A DNA stretch of 12,398 nucleotides from JAUPVL01 sp964481235 (GTDB lineage Bacteria; Patescibacteriota; Saccharimonadia; CAILAD01; BJGX01): positions 1-12,398 of the forward strand of contig CAYZYH010000020.1 in NCBI GenBank assembly GCA_964481235.1, written 5' to 3'. Every line of letters starts with the position of its first letter. The first letter of the stretch is position 1. The notes beneath the pieces were generated by a model that had not been told where the DNA came from, did not search any database, and worked only from the letters and a program-made list of their open reading frames with translations. Shown here one piece after another: positions 1-5,774 of the stretch. Both the position numbers and the translations under genes were made by a program.

Positions 1-42
1 AAAAACCCACCCGCGACACACCGAGTGGTGTAAACGAGTGGG
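1..42 (-). terminator. Probable intrinsic terminator of the 264-aa gene
   Basis: Read on the minus strand, cccac (38-42) pairs with gtggg (6-10) around an inner acacc/ggtgt hairpin (18-22 with 27-31). The structure is followed by five T residues (1-5). It lies downstream of the stop codon at 172 and of the stronger hairpin at 48-94, so the two may act together. Confidence 0.5.
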
Positions 43-47
43 CACTG

Positions 48-94
48 GCCCCGGCGACAGCTCCACGCTTGTGGATCTTTGCTGTCGCCGGGGC
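48..94. repeat. 14-bp perfect GC-rich inverted repeat downstream of the 264-aa gene
   Basis: gccccggcgacagc (48-61) is perfectly complementary to gctgtcgccggggc (81-94). The 19-nt loop contains a further tccac/gtgga pairing (62-66 with 71-75). It sits 78 nt past the stop codon of the minus-strand gene and has no T-run directly after it. It could be part of a composite terminator, an mRNA 3'-end stabiliser or, if the gene is a retroelement target, a target-site hairpin. The first reading is the most economical. Confidence 0.7.
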
Positions 95-171
95 GCGGAG
101 GGTCTTCTTCCCTGCCTGGATGACTGGTACCAAGGGTTCAAGGAGGCTCAAGGCCTCAAGAGCCCAAGGAT

Positions 172-966
172 CTAGTTGAACTTCCGAGACGACGCGAGGC
201 CGATGTCACTGTTACGGTCACTGACCCAGTTGCGGAAGACGCCGAGACCGCCCTGGTCGAAGATGCCGAGGTCCACGAGGGCGCCCCCGGAGCGCACGTC
301 TGAGACACGGACGTAGATCGTCTCGTAGAGACGCTCTTCGGTCTCCAGGTAGTGGATGAGGATGGCCTGAGCCAGCACCGAAGCACTGGGCACCTGCTCA
401 TCAGCTCCGAGAAGCGCATTCTGCTCGACCCAGGTCTTTCTGGTGGAATCCGGCACCGGGTTCTTGCGAACCAGCTGCCAGCCAGCCTTGACCTTGGAGC
501 GAGCGAACTGCTCGCTCGCCGCTCCGTACCACGGATCGCTCTTGGCGTAGAACAGACCCGTCTGGGCCTGCCTGACGTCCATGAGCGACAGCGCGCCACA
601 AGCCACCAGCACGTGCGTCTCCGCACAAGCTTGCAACGTTGCGGCACTGAACGGGACGCTCAGGAACAGCTTCTTGGACTTGGCCGAGAGCTTCACACCC
701 AGGTGGCGTTCCAGGGCATCGATGCCATGGAAGTTGCTGCCCATGATGGTAGCAGCCTGCTCGGGAGTGACGGAGTCGCCTTCGGCGGGGGTGGGGCCGT
801 TCCAGAACCTGACCAACTCAGTCCGGAAGCTGGGATCGTCGATGACCCGCTGACGCGCATCATCTCGAAGCCCCGCTTCGCGGAGCAGTCGGTGGAACTG
901 GGCGGTGTTGTCGAGCACCTTATCGATGGTGTCTGACGCGGTGGGATTGGCAATGGTCTGAGCCAT
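172..966 (-). CDS. CPR-type hypothetical protein with a lectin-like (DGR-target-like?) C-terminus
   Basis: This 264-residue protein has no predicted membrane segments. The ATG at 966 is preferred over the in-frame GTG at 969 because AAAGGGG (973-979) is 6 nt from the ATG but only 3 nt from the GTG. The middle region (about 145-215) carries WYGAASEQFA, GWQLVRKNPVPDS, KTWVEQNALLGADE and HYLETEERLYE. The C-terminus reads YVRVSDVRSGG, then GGLGVF, then DRNSDIGLASSRKF. I recognise this series from memory as a large hypothetical-protein family recurring in CPR genomes, where the last 45 residues vary between members while ending in an IG(L/V)ASxRK-like motif. That layout recalls C-type-lectin-fold targets of diversity-generating retroelements, but no reverse transcriptase or template repeat lies in this window. 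The gene is far more GC-rich than its neighbours, suggesting transfer. Function is unknown. Confidence 0.8.
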   Translation of the reverse strand: MAQTIANPTASDTIDKVLDNTAQFHRLLREAGLRDDARQRVIDDPSFRTELVRFWNGPTPAEGDSVTPEQAATIMGSNFHGIDALERHLGVKLSAKSKKLFLSVPFSAATLQACAETHVLVACGALSLMDVRQAQTGLFYAKSDPWYGAASEQFARSKVKAGWQLVRKNPVPDSTRKTWVEQNALLGADEQVPSASVLAQAILIHYLETEERLYETIYVRVSDVRSGGALVDLGIFDQGGLGVFRNWVSDRNSDIGLASSRKFN

Positions 967-1020
967 CACATACCCCTTTCTGTCTAACCTGAAACCATCA
1001 GGGAATGGGCCGACCTCAGA

Positions 1021-1072
1021 ACAAGGTAAGCTAGCTGATTACCAAGTTGGATAACCAGGTAGCTTACCTTGT
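1021..1072. promoter_or_regulatory. Long hairpin in the leader of the 264-aa gene
   Basis: acaaggtaagcta (1021-1033) and tagcttaccttgt (1060-1072) form a perfect 13-bp inverted repeat. The interior can pair further (ctg 1035-1037 with cag, and ccaa/ttgg at the tip). It lies between the predicted minus-strand promoter at 1103-1131 and the start codon at 966, so it would be transcribed in the 5' leader. No T-run follows on either strand, so it is not a simple intrinsic terminator. A leader RNA element or a dimeric-protein operator are both possible. Confidence 0.7.
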
Positions 1073-1102
1073 ATAGGGAAGAATTTCTTAAGGTACGGAC
1101 AG

Positions 1103-1131
1103 ATTATATCATAAATAACTCAAAATAGCAA
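1103..1131 (-). promoter_or_regulatory. Promoter of the 264-aa gene
   Basis: On the minus strand, TTGCTA (1126-1131) is separated by 17 nt from a perfect TATAAT (1103-1108). Transcription would start near 1096 and give a leader of roughly 130 nt containing the 1021-1072 hairpin. The next 160 bases to the right (1140-1300) hold nothing I can identify except a short imperfect direct repeat around gcatgttc (1248-1255 and 1263-1270). Confidence 0.65.
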
Positions 1132-1316
1132 TACTTTTCAATAATAAACTTAATCTGTCAAGATCAGGGAATTTCGAATTACGAACCTGCTTTTTATCCC
1201 TTCAAGGTGTCCTATTTGTATCATTTTCAGGTGTAATCATTCCGGAAGCATGTTCCAGACCGGCATGTTCAGCCAGATTATAAATTAAACTTTTTATAAG
1301 CAATTTAAGTACACTA

Positions 1317-1327
1317 TTTGTTATAAT
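1317..1327 (+). promoter_or_regulatory. Extended -10 promoter of the 61-aa gene
   Basis: TGTTATAAT (1319-1327) is an extended -10 element 30 nt upstream of the start codon. No good -35 hexamer is present at 16-18 nt, which is typical of TGn-TATAAT promoters. Confidence 0.6.
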
Positions 1328-1357
1328 AAACATAAGTATTAATAAGAGAAAGAAAGT

Positions 1358-1543
1358 ATGGCAAAAAAACAATCTTCAAGTTTAGGTGATAAAGTATTAA
1401 ACGTTGCGCTAATCGCAGTAGGCATATTTATGATAATTTTGGGAATCATGCAGAAAGATTCACAAAGTCTACAAATGCTCTTGCTTACTATCGGCCTTGT
1501 ACTTCAGGTCACTGGCACCATTGGTTTCGCTAAGATAAAGTAA
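1358..1543 (+). CDS. Small two-TM membrane protein, 61 aa
   Basis: This is a 61-residue, very hydrophobic protein. A short basic N-terminus (MAKKQSSS) precedes a first membrane segment at about residues 12-31 (ALIAVGIFMIILGIM), a polar turn (QKDSQS), a second segment at about 38-57 (MLLLTIGLVLQVTGTIGF) and a lysine C-terminus. By the positive-inside rule both ends should face the cytoplasm. A weak purine-rich ribosome binding site (gagaaagaaag) lies just upstream. A dedicated extended -10 promoter and correct gene-like structure support it as real. It matches no family I can name. Its neighbour at 1738 is another tiny membrane protein with its own promoter, so the two are adjacent but probably separate units. 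Confidence 0.7.
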   Translation: MAKKQSSSLGDKVLNVALIAVGIFMIILGIMQKDSQSLQMLLLTIGLVLQVTGTIGFAKIK

Positions 1544-1616
1544 CCTAACAAAAATAGCCCAAAAAGTTCTATACCCGTATGCTAAACCTAGCTTTATTAA
1601 TACGTTGTTGCTAATT

Positions 1617-1625
1617 TGCTATAAT
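1617..1625 (+). promoter_or_regulatory. Extended -10 promoter of the 53-aa gene
   Basis: TGCTATAAT (1617-1625) is an extended -10 element, with a poor -35 (TTAATA, 1597-1602) at 17-nt spacing. Transcription from about 1632 leaves a leader of about 105 nt. The leader can fold into agtaag/cttact with an inner cttaa/ttaag helix (within about 1652-1684), and into aatattga/tcaatatt with a 3-nt loop just before the ribosome binding site. Confidence 0.6.
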
Positions 1626-1737
1626 AGATTTGTTATTAAGTCCAGGCTCAAAGTAAGCTTAAATCTCTTAAGAACAACTTACTAACTGGCAAACGTAAAT
1701 ATTGAGATTCAATATTAACTAAACAAGGAGTTGTGTT

Positions 1738-1899
1738 ATGGCAAAAATGACACCAAAAGAGCAAATAGACTGGTATGAACGGTCAAAAAAACATTGGCGT
1801 TCGTGGGGTTCTTGGTTTAGCTGGGGATCGCCAGTTGGACTAGGTCTATTCTTACTTGCTCTTGCTGGGGCAATCTGGATACTCACTCAGGCATTCTAG
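1738..1899 (+). CDS. Small single-TM, tryptophan-rich membrane protein, 53 aa
   Basis: Translation from ATG 1738 to TAG 1897-1899 gives 53 residues starting MAKMTPKEQIDWYERSKKHW and ending WILTQAF. The N-terminal half is charged and Trp-rich (seven Trp in all, including WRSWGSWFSWG), followed by one hydrophobic segment at about residues 33-51 (GLGLFLLALAGAIWIL). Support comes from a strong AAGGAG ribosome binding site 8 nt before the ATG, an upstream TGCTATAAT promoter and a terminator hairpin right after the stop. I recognise no family. The positive N-terminus suggests a cytoplasmic tail anchored by a C-terminal helix. Codon use is AT-rich like the 61-aa gene beside it. Confidence 0.8.
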   Translation: MAKMTPKEQIDWYERSKKHWRSWGSWFSWGSPVGLGLFLLALAGAIWILTQAF

Positions 1900-1910
1900 A
1901 TTTACAGCAT

Positions 1911-1948
1911 AAAAAACGAAACATCATACATGGATTGTTTCGTTTTTT
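1911..1948. terminator. Bidirectional intrinsic terminator between converging genes
   Basis: aaaaaacgaaaca (1911-1923) and tgtttcgtttttt (1936-1948) form a perfect 13-bp inverted repeat with a 12-nt loop. A T-run ends the hairpin on both strands. It lies between the plus-strand 53-aa gene and the minus-strand proB stop at 1966, and can serve both. Confidence 0.85.
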
Positions 1949-1965
1949 ACTTACAATAAAATCAT

Positions 1966-2775
1966 CTACTTAGCTATAAAAGTCGTACCTATTTCGCCTT
2001 TTAGTGAGCGCAATATAGAATCTGGAGCTATACCATTTGCTATAATCATCACTACACCTTTAGAAGTAACAAGATCAGCCGCATCTAACTTACTCTTTAT
2101 GCCTCCCCTCGAGTTTTGTGATACTGTATTATCTGCTAGGTGTTTGTATTTGTTAACATCATCTACCTTTCTAATAACTGTGTAAGCGTCGTTTTTATCT
2201 CTGTATAAGCCATTTACATCGGTGAGGAGTATTAACTTCACTTTACTAGCAAATAGGGGTGAGTTTGTAATTTGCACTGCTAAATTTGCAGCTAGCATAT
2301 CGTTGTCACCAAAACTTATCTCCTCGTGAGTTATTGCATCATTTTCGTTAATAATTGGTAAATCACCATGCGATAGTAGAGTATAAATAGTGCGCAACGC
2401 CTCGTCTCTTTCTGTTAAATCCCTACTTAGCTCGTACTTGGTAAGTAGTAGCTCACCTATTACTAAATTGCCAAAAGATTCTTGCCAGTGGTTGAGAATG
2501 TGTCGCCAACCAACACTAGCGAGGCGTTGAAGTTCTGGAATTGCGCTATTCCCAGAAGGTCGCTTGCTTAACTTTGTAGCTATTATACCGGCTGTAATTG
2601 CTGCCGATGAGACCAATATAACCTGCGTGCCATTTTTTCTAAGTTGTAATACTTGACTAGCGATACTCTCAAAAACATCTTTACTCAGTATTTCCTTTCT
2701 ACTAGCTAGTTTTTGTACAAGAGTATTAGTGCCAACTTTGATTATTACAATTTCTTGAGTTAAAGCTTGTTTCAT
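1966..2775 (-). CDS. proB: Glutamate 5-kinase, catalytic domain only
   Basis: This 269-residue amino-acid-kinase-fold protein should phosphorylate the gamma-carboxyl of L-glutamate with ATP, the first committed step of proline synthesis, in the cytoplasm. Visible motifs are VIIKVGTNTLV (Lys13), ILVSSAAITAG (55-63), GELLLT, PIINENDAI (140-148), FGDNDMLAA (155-163), LLTDVNGLY (183-191), GGIKSKLDAAD (224-234) and IIANG. It stops at the end of the kinase domain, so the C-terminal PUA domain of the 367-aa E. coli enzyme is absent. Two positions depart from the usual pattern: SSAAI where most have (S/T)SGAI, and SRGGIKSK where most have GTGGMxTK. No proA or proC is nearby, so pathway membership is inferred from the family. 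The mRNA appears leaderless (see promoter). Another member of the amino-acid kinase fold is possible but less likely. Confidence 0.88.
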   Translation of the reverse strand: MKQALTQEIVIIKVGTNTLVQKLASRKEILSKDVFESIASQVLQLRKNGTQVILVSSAAITAGIIATKLSKRPSGNSAIPELQRLASVGWRHILNHWQESFGNLVIGELLLTKYELSRDLTERDEALRTIYTLLSHGDLPIINENDAITHEEISFGDNDMLAANLAVQITNSPLFASKVKLILLTDVNGLYRDKNDAYTVIRKVDDVNKYKHLADNTVSQNSRGGIKSKLDAADLVTSKGVVMIIANGIAPDSILRSLKGEIGTTFIAK

Positions 2776-2781
2776 CTAGGT

Positions 2782-2790
2782 ATTATATCA
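2782..2790 (-). promoter_or_regulatory. Extended -10 promoter giving a leaderless proB transcript
   Basis: On the minus strand TGATATAAT (2782-2790) is followed by only 6 nt (acctag) before the proB ATG at 2775. The expected start of transcription is therefore at or next to the A of the ATG, and no Shine-Dalgarno sequence is present. Confidence 0.65.
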
Positions 2791-2793
2791 ATC

Positions 2794-2822
2794 ATTGACA
2801 AACCTATAAAACTATTGACAAA
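2794..2822. repeat. 9-bp direct repeat between divergent promoters
   Basis: attgacaaa occurs at 2794-2802 and again at 2814-2822, exactly 20 bp apart (about two helical turns). The second copy contains the -35 TTGACA of the plus-strand operon, and the first lies just upstream of the proB extended -10. It may be a regulator binding site shared by both promoters, or simply a duplicated -35. Confidence 0.45.
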
Positions 2823-2843
2823 TAAGGTGTTTTGTAGTAATAT
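2815..2843 (+). promoter_or_regulatory. Promoter of the PPDK-like/phosphatase operon
   Basis: TTGACA (2815-2820) is followed after 17 nt by TAATAT (2838-2843). Transcription should start near 2850 and leave a leader of about 150 nt before the GTG at 3002. Confidence 0.75.
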
Positions 2844-2915
2844 AGATAGCCGATAAACTTTATCAAGAGTTATCTGTTGGAATTTGACAGCTAAATAGTT
2901 TCTATATCAACTAAA

Positions 2916-2992
2916 CCTGTAGTACCTGGATACGGCTGTGAAACAATGCTAAAAAAACCGTTATTTCACAGCTGTATCCATCTATCTACAGG
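2916..2992 (+). promoter_or_regulatory. Structured leader that pairs up to the ribosome binding site
   Basis: An inner 16-bp stem (2928-2943 with 2964-2979, one G-U pair) encloses a 20-nt loop. An outer 7-bp stem pairs cctgtag (2916-2922) with ctacagg (2986-2992). The outer right arm overlaps the first bases of the ribosome binding site AGGAG (2990-2994), so opening or closing it could control translation of the downstream GTG. No T-run follows, which argues against a terminator. It matches no riboswitch class that I recognise. Confidence 0.7.
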
Positions 2993-3001
2993 AGAAGAAA
3001 C

Positions 3002-5179
3002 GTGGCGTCTAACCGTCAGGCAGTACTGTCTTTTCACGAAGGCAGTAGCACTACTCGCAACCCCAAAGTACGGGGCGGCAAAGGTGCGGGCTTGGCGGAT
3101 ATGGCAGCTCTCGAGCTGCCAGTACCGCCAGGTTTCACCATCGCAACATCTGTAAGCAGAGCCTACAACGAGCACGGGGTAATTCCTAAGCGAGTTGGTG
3201 GACAACTACTGCGCGGTATCAAAGAACTAGAGAAGCAGACCGGTCGAGAGTTCGGTAACCCCGAAAATCCACTATTGGTTTCTGTTCGCTCTGGTGCTGA
3301 GGTATCAATGCCCGGCATGATGGACACCATCCTAAATGTTGGTGCTAGCGTAGAAGTTCTACCGGGGCTTATTGCTAGGTTTGGTGAGGAGTTTGCTCTC
3401 AACACACTTTCGCGTTTTACTAACCAGTTCAGTGAACTGGTTTTGGGCGACAGTGCAGAGGGTGAACACAACATTCCCACCGATCCGTATAGGCAACTCT
3501 ATATGGCCATTGAAGCTGTCTTGAAGTCTTGGCAGAGTGAATCTGCCGAAACTTATCGCACCCAAATGGGCTTGCCCAAGTGGAGTGGTACAGCAGTCAA
3601 TGTTCAGGCCATGGTCTTTGGAAACAGCGGACAAAACTCCGGAACCGGAGTGGTGTTTAGTCGTAACCCATCGACCGGCCAACCTGGTCTTTACGGTGAA
3701 TATTTGGTTAATGCTCAGGGTGAAGAGCTGGTGTCGGGGTCTCGTACTCCGCAACCAGTCGCTAGCCTCGAGCTAAGCCAGCCAGCTGTGTACGCACAGT
3801 TGGTAAGCCACGTTGAAACTCTTGCTGAGCAAATTGGCGGGATTGCCGATGTGGAGTTCACTGTAGAGCAAGGTGAGTTGTTCATTCTGCAGGTTCGTAA
3901 AGCTACTCGCTCGCCGCTAGCTGCCGCGACTTTCGCTGTCCACCAGGTGTGGAACAAGCAGTGGAGTCACGAGCAAGCGCTGGCGAGTCTTACCCAGGCT
4001 GAGATCGAAGAGCTCAAGGTTGACAGTTTTGATCCCCAAGCTGAGGCGCAAGCCAAGGCCGAAGGGCGACTGCTGGCTGAGGGTTTGCCGGCCTCGCCGG
4101 GTTGTGTGACGGGAGTGGTTGCTCATACCTCTAACGGGGCGCAAGCAATTGCTGCATCGGGTAAAAAGGTAATTCTGGTTCGTCCAGACACCAACCCCGA
4201 TGATCTACCAGGACTGCTGGCGGCTTCGGCCGTTGTAACCAGTGTTGGTGGAGCTACTTGTCACGCCGCTGTAGTGGCGCGTGGAATTGGTCTGCCGGCT
4301 GTAGTAGGCGCTCAGTTCAGTCTGAGTGGTCTTGAGCCAGGAGAGGTGGTGTCGGTCAACGGCACTAGTGGATTGGTTTACCAAGGCGTGCTCCCGACAG
4401 TATCGGTAGCACTCACCAAGGAGGCCAATATCTTCTTGCGCTGGCATTCTCTCTACGCTACACCAGAACCACATCTGGCGTTTGAGCGGATGAGTGAGTC
4501 GCACACCGCCAACCAACTTCTTAACGACTTCTACTTGAGCGATGCCATGGCCCGTGCGGCCAAAGGTAGCTCGCTTGAGTCAGAGGCGTTGAAGTTGCAG
4601 CGAGACGTTCAGGCGAATGTGGCCGAACTATTGGCTACTTACCTGGCAATCGCTATCACTGGCGAGGTGCGGTACTACGACATTCCATACAAAACACCCA
4701 AAGCCGATGCAGCAATGCAGAAGCTACGCAACTCCTTTGATTTCACCATGTCAAATCTTCGTGACGAGATGTGGAATAGGAGTGTCGGCCTGCAGGGCCG
4801 GCCCCTCGCCGAGCAGGCTCAGTACGCGTCGCTTATCGGCGATGTGTTTGAGTATGGTAAGTGGTGGGGTTCAATGGGTGGTAAGCTTTGGGCTAACATT
4901 GCCAGAGCATTGGCAGGCTATCTCAGTAAAGAGTTGCCATTGGTTGCGTTTGTTGATCATGTATGGGATCTTCGTCACAACGGTGGGGTGCTTTTTAACA
5001 AGCACCGCATTGTTCACGAAAGGTCTTGGGGTTATGGTGGTCGAGGAATCGACCAACAGCTCGAGATCAAGAAAAGCGTTACCGGAGTAACCAATCTGTA
5101 TCACGGATTGGAAAACTATGGCTTTGACCCTCGGGTAAAGGCCCTATTCGACAAAGGTGTAGAGCAGGGGCTCTGGTGA
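3002..5179 (+). CDS. PPDK-like phosphotransferase lacking the PEP/pyruvate barrel
   Basis: This is a 725-aa protein. Residues 1-340 match the ATP-grasp domain of pyruvate phosphate dikinase: GGKGAGLADM with Lys27, PLLVSVRSGAEVSMPGMMDT with Arg96, GTAVNVQAMVFGN, GEYLVNAQGEE, IADVEFT with Asp283/Glu285, and LQVRK with Gln297/Arg299. These are equivalents of the family's known ATP-site residues. Residues 360-462 are the swivelling phosphohistidine domain (GLPASPG; VGGATCHAAVVARG with His421). After VYQGVLPTV the similarity ends. The PEP/pyruvate TIM barrel of normal ~880-aa PPDK (including its GLCRTEHMF motif) is absent, and about 260 residues of unrecognised, Trp-rich sequence follow (FVDHVWDLRHNGG at 650-662). 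The protein should autophosphorylate on His421 from ATP, but the acceptor is unknown. Precedents for altered acceptors are phenylphosphate synthase and rifampin phosphotransferase. The start is GTG, with AGGAG 7 nt upstream. It is the first gene of an operon with a phosphatase. Confidence 0.85.
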   Translation: MASNRQAVLSFHEGSSTTRNPKVRGGKGAGLADMAALELPVPPGFTIATSVSRAYNEHGVIPKRVGGQLLRGIKELEKQTGREFGNPENPLLVSVRSGAEVSMPGMMDTILNVGASVEVLPGLIARFGEEFALNTLSRFTNQFSELVLGDSAEGEHNIPTDPYRQLYMAIEAVLKSWQSESAETYRTQMGLPKWSGTAVNVQAMVFGNSGQNSGTGVVFSRNPSTGQPGLYGEYLVNAQGEELVSGSRTPQPVASLELSQPAVYAQLVSHVETLAEQIGGIADVEFTVEQGELFILQVRKATRSPLAAATFAVHQVWNKQWSHEQALASLTQAEIEELKVDSFDPQAEAQAKAEGRLLAEGLPASPGCVTGVVAHTSNGAQAIAASGKKVILVRPDTNPDDLPGLLAASAVVTSVGGATCHAAVVARGIGLPAVVGAQFSLSGLEPGEVVSVNGTSGLVYQGVLPTVSVALTKEANIFLRWHSLYATPEPHLAFERMSESHTANQLLNDFYLSDAMARAAKGSSLESEALKLQRDVQANVAELLATYLAIAITGEVRYYDIPYKTPKADAAMQKLRNSFDFTMSNLRDEMWNRSVGLQGRPLAEQAQYASLIGDVFEYGKWWGSMGGKLWANIARALAGYLSKELPLVAFVDHVWDLRHNGGVLFNKHRIVHERSWGYGGRGIDQQLEIKKSVTGVTNLYHGLENYGFDPRVKALFDKGVEQGLW

Positions 5180-5189
5180 GCCCCTGCTC
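5162..5189 (+). repeat. 12-bp perfect hairpin across the stop codon of the PPDK-like gene
   Basis: gagcaggggctc (5162-5173) pairs perfectly with gagcccctgctc (5178-5189) around a tggt loop. The stop codon TGA (5177-5179) lies at the loop and right arm. No T-run follows, so it is not a standard terminator. In an operon, such a hairpin could mark an RNA-processing or stability boundary that sets the ratio of upstream to downstream protein. Confidence 0.7.
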
Positions 5190-5216
5190 GCGCCGCGACT
5201 TAGGTAAGGAGCCTAG

Positions 5217-5774
5217 ATGAGCGAAGCTCAATCGAGTGCGAGTTCAGAAGTGGCTCGCACACACCAAGACCACCGAGGTGGACTAGTAAGAGTTGGCGAG
5301 TTTGAGGTAGGAGCTTGGGGGACAATGTATGCCCTTCCACCCAACCTCGACGAGTTCGACGTCATAGTCACCCTCAATGGTAAGCTAATTGCTATAGAGG
5401 ATCTCTACGAAGATCAGGACGAGCTCTTTGAGCTCGAATTGCCTGACTTTGGAGGAGTGCCGAGCGATTGGCGAGACAGGCTAGAGTTGTTTGTGCTGCC
5501 ACGCCTTCTGGCTGGTGACACCATGCTGGCCTACTGTTCGGCCTCACATGGCCGAACCGGTACCTTTCTGGCGTCTCTCATTGCTCTACTAGAGAGTGAA
5601 GACGATACACCAGACCCTGTCTTGGCAGTTCGGCAACGTCACTGTGGCCACGCCGTTGAGACAATTGCGCAGGTAGAGGGCATCTTTGCTCTGCGCGGCC
5701 AAGCAGTACCTAGTAAGTACCGCGAGGAATTCGCCTCGCGGCCAACTCCCAACAACAGAAAGGGTCACAAATGA
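5217..5774 (+). CDS. Cys-based protein tyrosine/dual-specificity-like phosphatase
   Basis: This 185-aa soluble protein carries the active-site loop YCSASHGRTG (Cys107, Arg113), the C-x5-R signature of Cys-dependent phosphatases. LPDFGGVP (75-82) resembles the WPD loop of tyrosine phosphatases, with Asp77 as candidate general acid. The order and roughly 30-residue spacing of WPD-like loop and P-loop fit the family. Catalysis would go through a phosphocysteine intermediate, and the substrate is unknown. The N-terminus is polar and low in complexity (about 1-20) and the C-terminus is basic. A strong AAGGAG lies 5 nt before the ATG. The gene starts 37 nt after the PPDK-like stop and overlaps the next gene by an ATGA junction, so co-transcription is very likely. 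The substrate might be a product or target of the PPDK-like partner, but that is inference. Confidence 0.82.
   Translation: MSEAQSSASSEVARTHQDHRGGLVRVGEFEVGAWGTMYALPPNLDEFDVIVTLNGKLIAIEDLYEDQDELFELELPDFGGVPSDWRDRLELFVLPRLLAGDTMLAYCSASHGRTGTFLASLIALLESEDDTPDPVLAVRQRHCGHAVETIAQVEGIFALRGQAVPSKYREEFASRPTPNNRKGHK

Noticed and set aside
48..94. Hairpin as a diversity-generating retroelement target-site structure
   Set aside because: It is 78 nt past the stop and has a 19-nt loop, unlike the close, tetraloop hairpins of those systems. A terminator or 3'-end role is simpler.
352..936. Plus-strand ORF of 194 aa overlapping the 264-aa gene
   Set aside because: It is the antisense of a GC-rich gene with good ribosome binding site, promoter and recognisable motifs, and has no ribosome binding site of its own.
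1248..1270. Imperfect direct repeat gcatgttc
   Set aside because: Only 8 bp are exact, there are two copies and no associated element, so it is probably chance.
2946..3155. Short plus-strand ORF starting in the loop of the leader hairpin
   Set aside because: It runs out of frame into the PPDK-like gene, lacks a ribosome binding site and its translation looks random.
4617..5090. 157-aa ORF inside the PPDK-like gene
   Set aside because: It is a frame shadow of residues 539-696 of the PPDK-like protein, where the main frame is continuous.
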